Notes under the pieces: generated by a model
What the model was told of the DNA's origin: nothing
Databases searched by the model: none
Seen by the model: only the letters and a program-made list of their open reading frames with translations
Position numbers and translations under genes: made by a program
Source of the DNA: Datisca glomerata
Lineage: Eukaryota > Streptophyta > Magnoliopsida > Cucurbitales > Datiscaceae
DNA: 64,000 nt
Assembly (NCBI GenBank): GCA_003255025.1
Contig: QANY01005474.1
Location: 340,174 to 404,173 of the forward strand
Direction of reading: 5' to 3'
Shown here: one piece after another, positions 20,357 through 33,367 of the stretch
How the letters are laid out: each line of letters starts with the position of its first letter
Position numbering within the stretch: the stretch's first letter is position 1

Positions 20357-22060
20357 TCTCTATCTCGATCTCACAGACTCTCTCTCCCTCTCTCTCTCTT
20401 CTTCACCTTTTCTCTCTCCCCCTTTCTGTGTCACTCTCCCTCCCCAATCTCTCTCTACCTCTCTCTCTCGATCTCTCTTCCTCTCTCTTGCATTCTCTCT
20501 CTATCTCTCACTCTCCCTCTCTCTCTCCCCATCTCTCTCTCTCCCCATCTCTCTCTCTCTCCTGCTCTCTCTCTTTGTTTCTCCCTCTCTCTCTCGCTCG
20601 CTCTCTCTCTTCCTTTCTCTCTCTCTCTCACTCCCTCTCACACTCTCTCATTCTCTCTCCCTCTCTCCCTATCACTCACTCACACACACATACACACTCT
20701 CTCTCTCATTCTCTCTCGCCCTCTCTCACCCTCTCACTCTCTCTAACTCACTTTCTATCTCAATCTCACAGACTCTCTCTCCCCCTCTCTCTCTACCTCA
20801 CTCCTTCTCTCTCTCCCTTTCTGTATCACTCTCCCTCCCTATCTTTCTCTACCTCTCTCTCTCGCTCTCTCTCTCCCTTCCTCTCTCTTGCGTTCTCTCT
20901 ATCTCTCGATTTGTCTCTCTCTCTCTCTCTCTCACTCACTCTCTCACACTCTATTTCTCTCTTTCTCTCCCTCTTGCCCCTCTCTCCCCCCTCTCTCTCC
21001 CTCTCTTTCACTCTAACTCTTTCACTCTCTCTTTCGCTCTCTCTCTTCCTATCTCTCCCTCTGCCTCTCTCTCATTCTCTCTCTCACTCACTCTCTCTCT
21101 ATTCCCACACTCTATCCCCCCTCTCTCCACCTCTCTCTCTTGTTCTCTATCTCTCCCTATCTCCCTCTCCCTCTCTTTGTCTCTCACTCTCTCTATCTCA
21201 CTCTTTCTCTCTCCCTCTCTCTCCCACTCTCTTTCTCTCGCTCCCTCTTTCTTTCTCTACTCTGTCTTTTTCCCTCTCTCTCTTCTCTCTCTCTCACTTT
21301 CTCTCCCCCTCTCCTTTTGTCTCTCTCTCTCTCTCTCTTGCTATCCCCCTATCTCTCTCGCTATCCCTCTCTCTCCCCCTCTTTAACCTTCTCCCTCTCT
21401 CTCTTTCCCTTTCTCCATCTCACTCTCCCTCTTTATCTCTCTTTCTCCCTCTCTCTTTCACTCTTTCTCTCTTGTTCTCTCTATATCTCTCTCACTCTCT
21501 CACTCTCCCCCTCTCATTCTATATCCCCCTCTCTGTCTCCCCCTCTCTTCCAATCTCTCTCTGCTACTCTCTCTCGCTCTCTCTCTCTCTCGCCCTCTCT
21601 CTGCCTTGCTCTGTCTCTCACTCTCACCTACACTCTCTCATTCTCTCTCTCCCTCTCTCTCCCTATCACTCTCTCCCTCTCTCTCTCTCTCACACACACA
21701 CACACTCTTTCTCATTCTCTCTTGCTCTCTCTCACCAACTCTCTCTCTCTCTCACTCTCTCCACTCTCTATCTCTATCTCACACACTCTCTCTTCCTCAC
21801 CCCTTCTCTCACTCTCCTTTTCTCTATCACTCTCCCTCCCTATATCTCTCTATCTACCTCTCTCTCTCGCTGTCTCTCTCTCCCTCTCTCTTGCGTTCTC
21901 TCTCTCACTCACTCTCTCTCGCTCTCTCTCTTTCTCTCTTTCTCTCTCTCTCTCACTCTCTCTCTTTCTCTCTATCTCTCTCTCACAATCTCTTTCTCTC
22001 TTTCTCTCTCTCTTGCTCTCTCTCCCCCTCTCTCTCTCCTTCTTTCTCACTCTCACTCTA
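20357..22060. repeat. Repeated blocks at ~400 bp and ~1.0 kb spacing at the start of the CT arm
   Basis: ATCTCACAGACTCTCTCTCC occurs near 20369 and 20764 (offset 395). The word CTTGCRTTCTCTCT is at 20487, 20887 and 21890 (offsets 400 and 1003), each within similar context (CACTCTCCCTCCC, TACCTCTCTCTCTCG). Confidence 0.65.
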
Positions 22061-23309
22061 TCGCTCTCTATCTCACTCTCTCTCTCCCATTCTCCCCCTC
22101 CATCTCTATCTCCCCCTCTCTCTCACTCACTCTCTCTCCATTCCCTCTCTCTCTCCCCTCTCTCTCCACCTTTCTCTCTCTCTTATTATCTCTCCCTCTC
22201 TCTCTCCCCCACACTCTCTCTTGCTCCCTCTCTTTTTCTCTTCTCTCTCTCCCTCACTCTCCCTCTGCTCGCTCTCTCTCACATTCATTCTCTCCCTCTC
22301 TCTCCCTCTCTCTCTGTCTTTCCCGCTCTCACTCTCTCAGACTCTCTATCTCTATCTCGCTCTGTCACTCTTTCCCTCTCACTCTCTCTCTCTTTGTTTC
22401 TCGCTCTCTCTCTCTTGCTCTCCCTCTCTCTCTCTCGCTCTCTCTCTCTCTCAAACTCTCTCTCTCACTCTCTCCATCTCTCCCTCTCTCTATTGCTCTC
22501 TCTCTCTCTTTCTCTCCCACTTTCTCACTCTCACTCATTCTCACTTTCGCTCTCTCTCCTTCCCTCTCCCTTTGTGTCTCTCTCTCTCCCTCTCCCTTTG
22601 TCCTTCTCTCCCCCTCTATCTTTCTCTCTCTCCATCTCTCTCTACTTCTCCCCCACTTTCTCTCTCCCGCTCCCTCTTGTTCTCTCTCACTCTCTCACTC
22701 CTTCTCTGTCTATCTCTCTCCCGCTCTCTCTTATTCTCTCTCTATTTCTCTCTCTCTCCATCTATCTATCTATCTCTGTCTATCTCTCTCACTCTGTCTA
22801 TCTCTGCCTCTCTCACTCTCTTACTCTCTATCTCTGTATCTCTCTCTATATCTCGTTGTCTCTCATATGCTCTCTCTGTCTCTCTTTTTTAACGACTCTC
22901 TCACTCACTTTCTCATTCTCTCTCACACTCTATCTCTCTTTATATTTCTCTCTCCCTCTCTCTCTCTATCTCCCATTCTCTATCTCTTCCTCTCTCTATT
23001 GCTCTATTTCTCTCTCTTCCTTCTCTCCCACTCTCTCTCACTCTATCTCTCCTTCCTCTCCCTTTTCCTTTCTCCCTCTCACTCTCTCCCTCTATCCCCA
23101 TCTCTTTATCTCTCTCCCCATTTGTCTCTACTTCTCCTCCTCTTTCTCACTCCCACTCTATCTCTCACTCTACCTCCCCCTCTGTCTCTCTCTCCCTTAG
23201 TTTCTCTCTCTCTCGCTCTCTCACTCTCTCTCCCTCTCTCTATTGTTCTTTCTCTCTACCTCTCTCTCTCCCCCCTCTCTCCCTCTATCTCTCTCTTCCT
23301 CTCAGTCTC

Positions 23310-23372
23310 TCCACTCTCTCCCTCTCTCTCCCTCTCTCCCTCTCTCCCTCTCTCCCTCTCTCCCTCTCTCAC
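23310..23372. repeat. 8-bp tandem repeat (CTCTCTCC)
   Basis: CCCTCTCT is repeated without interruption for about seven units. Confidence 0.7.
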
Positions 23373-23854
23373 TCTCTCTCCCTCTCAGTCACTCGTCTCT
23401 CTCTCTCCCCTTATGTATCTCTCTTCTCCCTCTCTCCCCGTCTCCTTCTCTTTGTCTCATTATCTCTCTCATTATTTTTCTATCTCGCTCTCTCTCACTC
23501 CCACTCTCTTTGTCTCTCTCTCTGTCTATCTATCTATCTCATTCTCCTTCTGTCTCTCTCTTCTATCTCTGTCTCTCTCATTATCTTTATCTCTACCTGT
23601 CTCACACTCTTCCTCTCCCTCTCTTGTTTTGTCTCTCTCTCACTCTCTTGTTCTCTTTCTCTCTCTCTCTCTCTCTCTCAATCTCACTCTCTCTTGCTCA
23701 TTCACTCTCTTCCGCTCGCTCCCTCTCTCCCTTTGTCTCTCTCTCTCCCTCTCTCTCCCCTCTCTTTGTCCATCTCTATCTCCATCTCTCTCTCACTCTT
23801 TCTTTCCTTTTCAATCTTTTAAATTATCTCCCTCTCTCTCACTCTCTCTCCCTC

Positions 23855-24025
23855 TCCTTATGTATCTCTCTCTCTCCCTTTCTCCTTCTCTCCCTCTCCT
23901 TCTGTATCTCTCTCTCTTTCTCCCTTTCTCCTCCTCTCCCTCTCCTTCTGTATCTCTCTCTCTTTCTCCCTTTCTCCTTCTCTCCCTCTCTTTCTGTATC
24001 TCTCTCTCTTTCTACCTTTCTCCTT
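23855..24025. repeat. 46-bp minisatellite
   Basis: TGTATCTCTCTCTC marks units at 23861, 23903, 23949 and 23995 (steps 42, 46, 46), each with CTTTCTCCTTCTCTCCCTC-type sequence. Confidence 0.75.
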
Positions 24026-25189
24026 CTTTCTCCCTTTCTTATTCTCTCTCTCACTCTCTATCTCCTTCCTTTCCCTTTGTCTCTCTCTTTCTCTCTCGCT
24101 CTCTCCCGCTATCCCGTTTTCTCTATCTCTCTCTCCCCATCTGTCTCTACTTGTCCTCCTCTTTCTCACTCCCACACTCTCTCTCACTCTCACTCTCCAT
24201 CTCTGTCCCTTAGTTTCCCTATGTCTCTCCCTCTCTCTCTCTCCCTCTCTCTCTATTATTCTCTTTCTCTCCCTCTCTTCTTCCCACTCCCTCTCTCTTT
24301 TGTTCTCTCTCTCCCTATCTCTCTCCTTCTCTCTCCCCTCTCCTTCTCTCTCCACTTCTCTCTCCCTCTCAGTCTCTCCTCTTTCTCTCCCTCTCTCTCC
24401 CTCTTCTACTCTCTCTCCCTCTCAGTCTCTCGTCTCTGTCTCTCTCCCCTTCTGTATCTCTCTCTTTCTTCCTCTCTACCTCTCTCTCTTTCTCCTTCTC
24501 TTTGTCTCATTATCTCTCTCCCTCTCTATCTATCTCGCTCTCTCTCTCTCACTCCCACTCTCTCCGTCTCTCTCTCTATCTATCTATCTCATTCTCCCTC
24601 TCTCTCTCTATTCCACTATCTCTCTCTCCCTCTCTTTATCTCTACCTCTCTCACACTCTCCCTCTCCCTCTCTTGTCCTCTCTCCCTCACTCTCTCTTTC
24701 TCTCTCTCAATCTCAGTGTCTCTTGCTCATTCTCTCTCTCCCGGTCTCTCCTTCTCTCCATTTGTCTTTCTCTCTCTCTCTCCCTCTCTCCCCTCTCTGT
24801 GTCCATCTCTCTCTCACTCTTTCTCTCCTTCTCCCTCTCTCACACTTTCTCCCTCTCTCTCACACACTCTCTCCCTCCCAGCCTTTCCTCTCTCTCTCTC
24901 TCTAATTCTGTATCTCTCTCTTTCTCCCTCTCTCCTTCTCTCTCTTTCTCCTTCTCCTTGTCTCACTATCTTCCTCCCTCTCTCTCTTTATCTTCCTCTC
25001 TCTCTCTCCCTCTATCTCTCTCTCTTAGTCTCTATCTCTACCTCTCTCACTCTCTCCCTCTCCCTCTCTTGTTCTCTCTCTCTCTCTCATTCTCTCTTTC
25101 TCTCTCTCAATCAATCTCCCACTCTCTCTCCCCCTCTCCCCTCTCTCTCTCTCACTCTCTTTCACTCTCCCTCTCTCTCACTTTCTCTC

Positions 25190-26510
25190 TCTTCCTCCCT
25201 CTCTCTTTTTCCCTCTCCCACTATTTTTTGTCTCGCTCCCTCTCGCACACTTACCTCCTTTCTCGCTCTCTCCCTCTCTCCCCTTCTCTCTATCTCTCTC
25301 TCTTTCCCTCTCTTCCTCCCTCTCCCTCTCCTTCTCTCCCTCTCTCGCTCTCTCTCTCGCTCTCTCACTCTCTCACTCTCTCTCGCTCTCTCTCCCTTTC
25401 TTTCTCTCCCTCTCTCTCCCTTTCTATCTCTCTATCTCTCTCTCTCTCTCTCACTCTCTGATTTTCTCTCTCCCATCCTCTCTCTCCCTCTCTCTGTTCC
25501 ACTCTCTCTCACTCTCCCTCTCTCTCTATCTTTCTCTCTCTTCCTCCTTCTCTCTCTCTCCCTCTCCCTCTCTTTTTGTCTCTCACTCTCTATATCCCTC
25601 TCTCTTTCTCACTATCCCTATCTCTATCTCGATCCCTCTCTCCGTCTCTCACTCTCTCTCTCACTCCCTCACTTTCACTCTCTTCCTCTCTATCTGGCCC
25701 TCTCTCTCCCCATCTCTCCCTCTTTCTCTCACTCTCTCTCTATCTCTCCCTCTCTCTGTTGCTCTATCTCTCTCTCTTTCTCTCCTACTCTCTCACACTC
25801 TCTCTCCATCCTCTCCCTTTGTCTCTCTCTCTTGCTCTCTCCCTCCCCCCCTCTCTCTCTCTCTCTTTCTGTCCCTCTCTCCCTCTCCCTCTCCCTCTCT
25901 CGCTCTCTCTCTCTTGATCTCCCTCTCCCTCTCCCTCTCTCGCGCTCTCTCTCTTGATCTCCCTCTCTCTCACTCTCTCTCTCATTCTCTCTCGCACTCT
26001 CTCTCCCTTTCTTTCTCTCCCTCCCTCTCTCACTCCCTTTCTATCTCTTATCTCTCTCTATCTATCTATCTCTCTCTCTCTCACTCTCTCACTTTCTCTC
26101 TCCCATTGTCCATCTCCCTCTCACACTCCCTCTCTCTATCTCTCTCTCCCAATCTCTCCCCCATTCCCTCTCTCCCACTCTCTCTCACTCTCCCTCTCTC
26201 TCTCTTTCTCTATCTTTCTCTCTCTTCCTCCTTCTCTCTCCCTCTCCCTCTCTTTTTCTCTATCACTCTCTATATCCCTCTCTCACTCAATCTCTCTCTC
26301 ACTCCCTCTCTCACTCTATCTCTCTCTCACTCCATCACACACTCTCTCTCTATCTCTCTCCCCCTCTCCCCTCTCTCCCACTCTCTCTCACTCTCCCTCT
26401 CTCTCTCACTTTCTCTCTCTTCCTCCCTCTCTCTTTTTCCCTCTCCCACTATTTTTTTGTCTCGCTCCCTCTCGCACACTTACCCCCTCTCTCGCTCTTT
26501 CTATCTCTCT
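25190..26510. repeat. Duplicated block, offset ~1229 bp
   Basis: TCGCTCCCTCTCGCACACTT occurs near 25233 and 26462. Both are preceded by CCCTCTCCCACTATTTTTT and by CTTTCTCTCTTCCTCCC. The match extends at least 100 bases on the left of the landmark. Confidence 0.75.
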
Positions 26511-29500
26511 ATCTCTCTCCCTTTCTCTCTCTCACCCCTCCCATCTCTCTCCTTCTCTCTCTCACTCTCTCTCTCTTTCACCCTCTCTCACTTTCTCCCC
26601 CCTCTCTCTCACTCTCTTCCTCTCTCCCACTCTCTTTCTTTGTCTCTCCCTCTCTCTCCCACTCTCTTTCCCTCTCTATCTCTATCACTCCCTCTCTCTT
26701 GTTCTCTCTCATTATCTGTCTCTCTATCTCTTTATCCCTCTCTCTCAATCATTCTTTCATTCTCGCTCACTCTCTAACTCTCTCTCTCTCTTCTCTCCCT
26801 CTCTATCACTCTCTCACTCCCCTCTCTCTTTCACTTCCTCTCTTTCTCTCTCTCCCTGTACCTCTCTCTTATTCTCTCTCGCTGTAACCCACTCACCCTA
26901 TCTCCCTCTGCCTCTCTTTCTCTCTCTCCCCCGGCTTTCTCTCTCACTCTCCCTCTCTTAAACTCTCTATCTCCTTCTCCCTCTCTCTCCCCCTCTCTCT
27001 TCTTCTCTCTCTCTCACACACTCTCTCTCTTTCTCTCTCTCTCTTTCATTCTCTCTCGCTCTCTCCCACCCTCTCTCTCTCTTTTCTCTCTCTATATCAC
27101 TCTCTTCTCTCTCCTTGTCAATCTTTCTTTATCTCTCTCTCCCTCTCTTCCCACTCTCTCTATCACTCTCTCTTTGTCCCTCTCTCTTTATCTCTCTCTC
27201 GCTTTCTTTCTCTATCTCTCTCTCTCTGTCACTCTCTCTATGTGACACACACTCTCTCTGTCCCCCTCTCTTTATCTTACTATCTCCCTCACTCACTCAC
27301 TCATTCTTTCACTCTCTTTAACATTCTCTCTTCCTCTCTCTCTCACTCTATCTCTATCTATTTCTCTCTATCTCTCTCTCCCTCTCTCTCTCTCATTCTC
27401 GCTCTCTCTTCCTCTCTAACTCTACCTCTCTCTCCCTCTCTCTCTCACCCTCTCTCCCTCTCTTTCTCTCTTTCTGTCTCTCCCACTCTCACTTTCTCTC
27501 TCCCTCACTCTCTCTTGTCCCCTCTCTCCCTCTCTCTCTCGCTCTTTCTATCTCTTTCTCCCTCCTCTCTCTTACTCTCTCTCTTATTCTCTCTTTCCCA
27601 CTCTCTCTCTCACTCCTTCTCTCTCCCTCTCTCTCCTTCTCTCTCTCCCTCCCCTCTCTTTGTCCATCTCTCCCTCCATCTCTCACTCACTCTATCTCTC
27701 CCACTCTCTCCCACTCTCTCTCCCTCTCAGCCTTTCCTCTCTCTCTCTCATTCTGTATATCTCTATCTTTCTCCCTCCCTCCCTCTCTCCCTTTCTCCTT
27801 CTCCATGTCTCACTACCTTTCTGCCTCTGTCTCTCTTTATCACACATACTCTCTCTCTCCCTCTCACTCTCTCTCACTCTCACTATCTCTACCTCTCTCA
27901 CTCTCTCCCACTCCCTCTTTTGTTCATTCCCTATCTCTCTCTCACTCTCTCAATCTCTCTCTCCCTCTCTCTCACTCTCTCTCTCAGTCTCACTCCCTCT
28001 CGCTCATTCTCCCTCTCCTGCTATTTCCCTACCTTTGTCTCTCTCTCTCCCTCTCTCTCCATCTCTCTCTCGCTTTCTCTCTTTGTTAATTTGTCTCTCT
28101 CTCTCTCTTTTGTTCTCTCTCTCTCCTTCTCTCTCCCTCTCTCTCTCCCGCTCTCTCCCGCTCTCTCTGACTTTGTTTCTCTTCGTCTTAGTCTCTCCTC
28201 TCTCTCTCTTCCCCTCTCTCTCCCTCTCTCTCACGCTCTCCCTGTCATTCTCTCCCCCCTCTCTCTCCCCTTCTGTATCTCTCTCTTTCTCTCCCTCTTT
28301 CCCTCTCTCTTTCTCCTTCTCTTTGTCTTACTATCTCTCTTCCTCTACTTCTATCTCACTCTCTCACCCTCTCTCCCACTCTCTCTATCTCTCTCATTCA
28401 ATCTATCTCACTCTCTCTCCCTCTCTCTCCCTCTCTCTCTCCCTCCCCCTCTCTTGTTCTCTCTCTCTCCCTCTCTCTCCCTTTCTCTCTCTCTCTTTCT
28501 CCCTCTCTCTCTCACTCTCTCTCCCTCTCTCTGTCCCTCTCTCACTCCCTCTCTCTCTCATATTATCTCTCTCTCTCTCAATCTCCCTCTCTCTCACTCT
28601 CTCTATCTGTGCCTCCCTCACTCTCTCACTCTCTTTCTATCTCTTTCTCTCTCGCTCTCTATCCCACTCTTTTTCTCACCCTCTCTCTCTCTTGTTATGT
28701 CTACGACTCACTCACTCGTTCACTCTCTTCTCTCACTCTCTCACTCTCTTGCTCTCTTTCTCATTCTCTCACTCTCTTCCTCTCTCGCTCTATCTAATTC
28801 CCACTAGCACTCTCTCTCCCACTTCCTCTCTCTTTATCTCTCTCTAAATCTAGCTCTCTCACACACTCTCTCATTCTCTCTATCACTCTATCTCTCTCTC
28901 TCTCGCTCTCTCTCTCGCTCTCTCTATCTCCCGCTCTCTCTCTCGCTCGCTCTCTCTATCTCTCGCTCTCTATTGCTCTCTCTCTCATTCTCTCCCACTC
29001 TCTCACAATTTCTCTCATTCTCTCTCTCTCCTTCCCTCTACCTCTCTCTCTCTCGCACTTGCCCTATCTCCCCCTCTGTCTCTCTCTCCATCTCTTTATT
29101 TCTTCCCCTCTTTCTCTCTCCCACTCTCTCTCCCTCTCCCTCTCTCCCTTTCACTCTCTCTCTCACAGTCTATCTCTCTCTTTCTCTCATCTCTCTCTCA
29201 CTCTCACTCTCGCCCCCTCTCCCTCTCTTATTCTCTCTCTCCCTCTCTCTCTCTTATTCTCTCTCTCTCACACTCTCTCTCTTCCACTCTTTCTCTCTCA
29301 GTCGTTCTCTCTCCCCCCGCTCTCTCTCTCCATCTCTCTCCTTCTCTAACTCTCTCTTTCTCTCCCACTCCCTCCCTCTCTCGCCTCTCTTTCTCCATCT
29401 CTCTCTCCATCTCTCTCTCACTCCTTCTCTCCCTCTCTCTCCATCTCCCTCTCCCTCTCTATCTCTACCTCTCTCACACTCTGTCCTACTCACCCTTTCT

Positions 29501-32280
29501 TATTCTCTCTCTCTTTCTCTCACTCACCCTTTCTCTCAATCTCTCTCTCAATCTCCCTCTCTCCCCCTCTCTCTCTCAATCTCACTCTCTCTCGCTCATT
29601 CTCTCTCTCCCGCTCTCTCCCTCTCTCCCTTTCTATCTCTCTCTCCCATCTCTTTGTCCATCTCTCTCTCACTCTTTCTTTCCCTCTCCCTCTCTCACCC
29701 TTTCTACCACTCTCACTCTCTCCCCCTCCCACCTTTCCTCTTTCTCTCTCCCCTTCCGTATGTCTCTCTCTTTCTCCCTCTCTCCTTCTCTCTTTCCGTT
29801 TCTTCTCATCTCACTATCTTTGTCCATCTCTCTCTATCTCACACTCTCTCTCCCTCTATCTCTCTCTCTCCCTCACTCTCTATCTCTACCTCTCTTACTC
29901 TCTCCCTCTCCCTCTCATGTTCTCTCTCTCTCTCACTCTCTCTTTCTCTCTCATAATCAATCTGCCACTCTCTTTCCCTCTCTCACACACTCTTTCTCTG
30001 AATCTCACACTCTCTACCTCATTCTCTCTTTCCTGCTCTCTCACTCTCTCCCTTTGACTCTCTCTCTCCCCTATCTCCCTCTCCCTCTCCCTCTCTCTCT
30101 CCATCTCACTTTCTACTTCTCCACCTCTTTCTCTCCCTCTCTCACTCACTCTCCTTCTCTCTCCCACTCTCCCTCTCTCTCTCGCTCCTTCTCTCCCTCT
30201 CAGTTTCTCTCTCTCTTTCCCTCTCTCTCATTCTGTCTCTCCCTATCTCTCTCTTGTTCTCTCTGTCCCACTCTCTCTTGTTCTCCCTCTCTCCCTCTCT
30301 CTATCCTCTCTCCCTCTCTCTCCCCCTCTCTCTACCGCTCTCTAACTCTCTCCCTCCTTCTGTTTCTATTTCTCTTTCTCCCTCTCTCCATCTCTCTTTC
30401 TCCTTCTCTTTGTCCCACTATCTCTATTCCTCTCTATTTACGTCGCTCTCCCTCTCCCTCCCACTCCCTCGTTCTCTCTCTCTCTATCTATCTATATATC
30501 TATCTATTTATCTCACTGTTCCCCTCTCTCTCTCTCACTCTCTCTATCTCTCCCTCTCTCTCCCTCTCTCTCTCCCTCTCTCGCTCTCAATCTCACTCTC
30601 TCTCGCTTATTCTCTCTCTCTCCCGCCCTCCCACTCTCCCTCTCTCTCTCTTTCCTCTCTCTTTGTCCATCTCTCTCTCACTCTTTCTCTCCCTCTCCCT
30701 CTCTCACCCTCTCTCCCTCTCTCTTACTCTCTCTCCCTCCCAGCTTTTCCTCTCTCTCTCTCTCTCTCTTTCTCCCTCTCTCCTTCTCTCTTTCCCCATC
30801 TTCTTGTCCCACTATCTTCCTCCTTCTCTCTATCTCACACTCTCTCTCCCTCAATCTCTCTCTACCTCTCTCACTCTCTCCCTCTCCCTCTCTTGTTCTC
30901 TCTCGCTCTCGCTCTCTCTTTCTCTCTCTCTATCTCACACTCTCTCGCTCATTCTCTCTCTCTCCTGCTGTCTCACTCTTTCCCTTTGTCTATCTCTCTT
31001 CCCTATCTCCCTCTCCCTCTCTCTCTCTCTCCATCTCGCTTTCTACTTCTCCCCTTCTTTCTCTCCCACTCTCTCACTCTCCCTCTCACTCTCGCTCTTT
31101 CTCTCCCTCTCAGTTTCTCCCTCTCTCTCCCTATCTCTCTCTTGTTTTCTCTCTCCCACTCTCTTGTTCTCTCTCTCTCTCTCCCTCTCTCTCCTTTCTC
31201 CCTCTCTCTCCCCCTCTCTCCCTCTCTCTCTCTCCTCTCTCCCTCTCTCTCCCCCTCTCTCTCCCTCTCTCTGACTCTCTCCCTTCTTCTGTTTCTCTCT
31301 TTCTCTTCCTCTCCCTTTCTCTTTCTCCTTCTCTTTGTCTCACTATCTCTCTTCCTCTCTATTTATGTCGCTCTCCCTCTCCCTCCCACTCCCACGCTAT
31401 CTCTCTCTCTATCTCTCTATCTATTTATCGATCTCACTCTCCCCCCTCTCTCAATCTCTCAATCTCTCCCTCTCCCTCTCCCTCCTGCTCTCTTGTTCTC
31501 TCTCTCCCTCTCTCTCTTTCTCTCTCTATCAGTTTCTCTCTGTCTATCCCTCTCTCTAATTCTCTCTCTCCCTCTCTCACTCCCTCTCTCTATCTCTCTC
31601 TCATTCTTGTTCTCTCTCCATATGTCTATCTCTCTCTCACACACTCTCTATCTCTGCCTCCCTCACTCTCTAACACTCTCTCTCTATTTCTCTCTCTCCC
31701 TCTATCTATCTCGCCCTCCCTCTTTTGCTCTCTCCCTCCCTCTCTCTCTACGAATCTCTCACACACTCTCTCTCTCTCTATCTATCTATCTCACTCTCTC
31801 TCTCCCCCTCTCTCTTACTCTCTCAATCTCTCCCTCTCTCTCCCTCTCTCTCCCTCTCTCTCCCTCCCCCTCTCTTGTTCTCTCTCCCACTCTCTCTCTT
31901 TCTCTCTCTCAGTTTCTCTCTGTCTCTATCTTTCTCCCTCTCTCTCTCACACTCTCTCCCCTTCTCTCCCTCCCTCTCTCACTCCCTCTCTCTCTATCTC
32001 TCTCTCTTTCTTGTTCTCTCTCTCTCTTACTATCTCTCTCTCTCTATCTATCTCTTTCTCTCTTTGTCACTTCCTATCTCTGCCACCCTCACTCTCTCAC
32101 TATCTCTCTATTTCTCTCTCTCTTGCCTCTCTATCTCGCCCTCTCTCTTTTGCTCTCTCCCTCCCTCTCGCCCTTCGAATCTCTATGTCTCTCTATCTCT
32201 CCCTATCTCTATTGCTTTCTCTCTCCTTCTCTCCCACTCTCTCACACTCTCTCTCATTCTCTCTTTCACCCTCTCTCTCT

Positions 32281-32390
32281 CCTTCCCTCTCCCTTTCTCT
32301 CTCTCTCCTTCCCTCTCCCTTTCTCTCTCTCTCCTTCCCTCTCCCTTTCTCTCTCTCCTTCCCTCTCCCTTTCTCTCTCTCTCCTTCTCC
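32281..32390. repeat. 24-26-bp minisatellite
   Basis: CCTTCCCTCTCCCTTTCTC occurs at 32281, 32307, 32333 and 32357. Confidence 0.8.
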
Positions 32391-33367
32391 ATCTGTCCTA
32401 CTCTCCCTCTCTGTCTCCCTCAATCTCCAACTCTCTCTACTTCTCCCACTTTTTCTCTCTCCCACTCTCTCTTGTTCTCTCTCTCCTTCTCTCACTCCCT
32501 CTCTCTCTCTATCTCCCTCTCTCAGTCCCTCTCTCTCTATAAATCTCTCTCTCTTATTCTCTCTCTCTCTCTATGTATTTCTCTCTTTCTCTATCTAGCT
32601 ATATCTCTCTCACACTCTCTATCTGTGCCTCTCTCACTTTCTCTATCTCTCTCTATATCTCTCTATCTCTCTCTATCTCACCCTCTCTCTTTTGCTCTCT
32701 CTCTGCCTCTATCTCTCCCTCCCAACGACTCTCTCACTCACTCTCTCATTCTCTCCCTTGCCATATCTCTCTTCATCTTGCTCTCTCGCTCTCTCTCTAT
32801 CTCCCTCTCTCTTGCTCGCTCTCTATCTCATCCTCTCTCTCTTGCTCTATCTCTCTCTCTCCTTCTCTCCCACTCTCTCTCACTCTCTCTCTCATTCTCC
32901 CTCTCACTCTCACTCTCCCTCTCCTGGCTCTCCCTTTGTCTCTGTCTCTCTTTCCCTCTCTCCCATTCTCTCTATCTCTATCACTTCCCATCTCTCTCTA
33001 CTTCTCCCCCTCTTTCTCACTCCTACTCTCTCTCTCTCTCTCTCTCTCCTTCCTATCCCTTTATCTCTCTCTCGCTCTCTCCCTCTCTCCCCTTCTTTCT
33101 ATCTCTCTCTCCCCATCTCTTACTACTTCTCACCCTCTTTCTCACTCCCACTCTCTCTCTCAACCTTCCTCTCTCTCTGTCTCTCCCCCTTAGTTTCTCT
33201 CTCTCTTTCTCTCACACTCTCTCTCCCTCTCTCTCTTGTTCTCTCGCTTTCTCTCTCTTGTTCTCTCCCAATCCCTCTCTCTTTTGTTCTCTCTATCTAT
33301 CTTCCTCTCTCTCACTCTCCTTCTCCCCCCTCTCTCCCTCTCTCTCCCTCTGTCTCTCTCTTCCTTT

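Noticed and set aside
20350..24213. Plus-strand open frame of 1287 codons
   Set aside because: The product is only Ser, Leu, Pro, Phe and similar residues with no domain. All three plus frames are open in the region because stop codons need A or G. It is a composition artefact.
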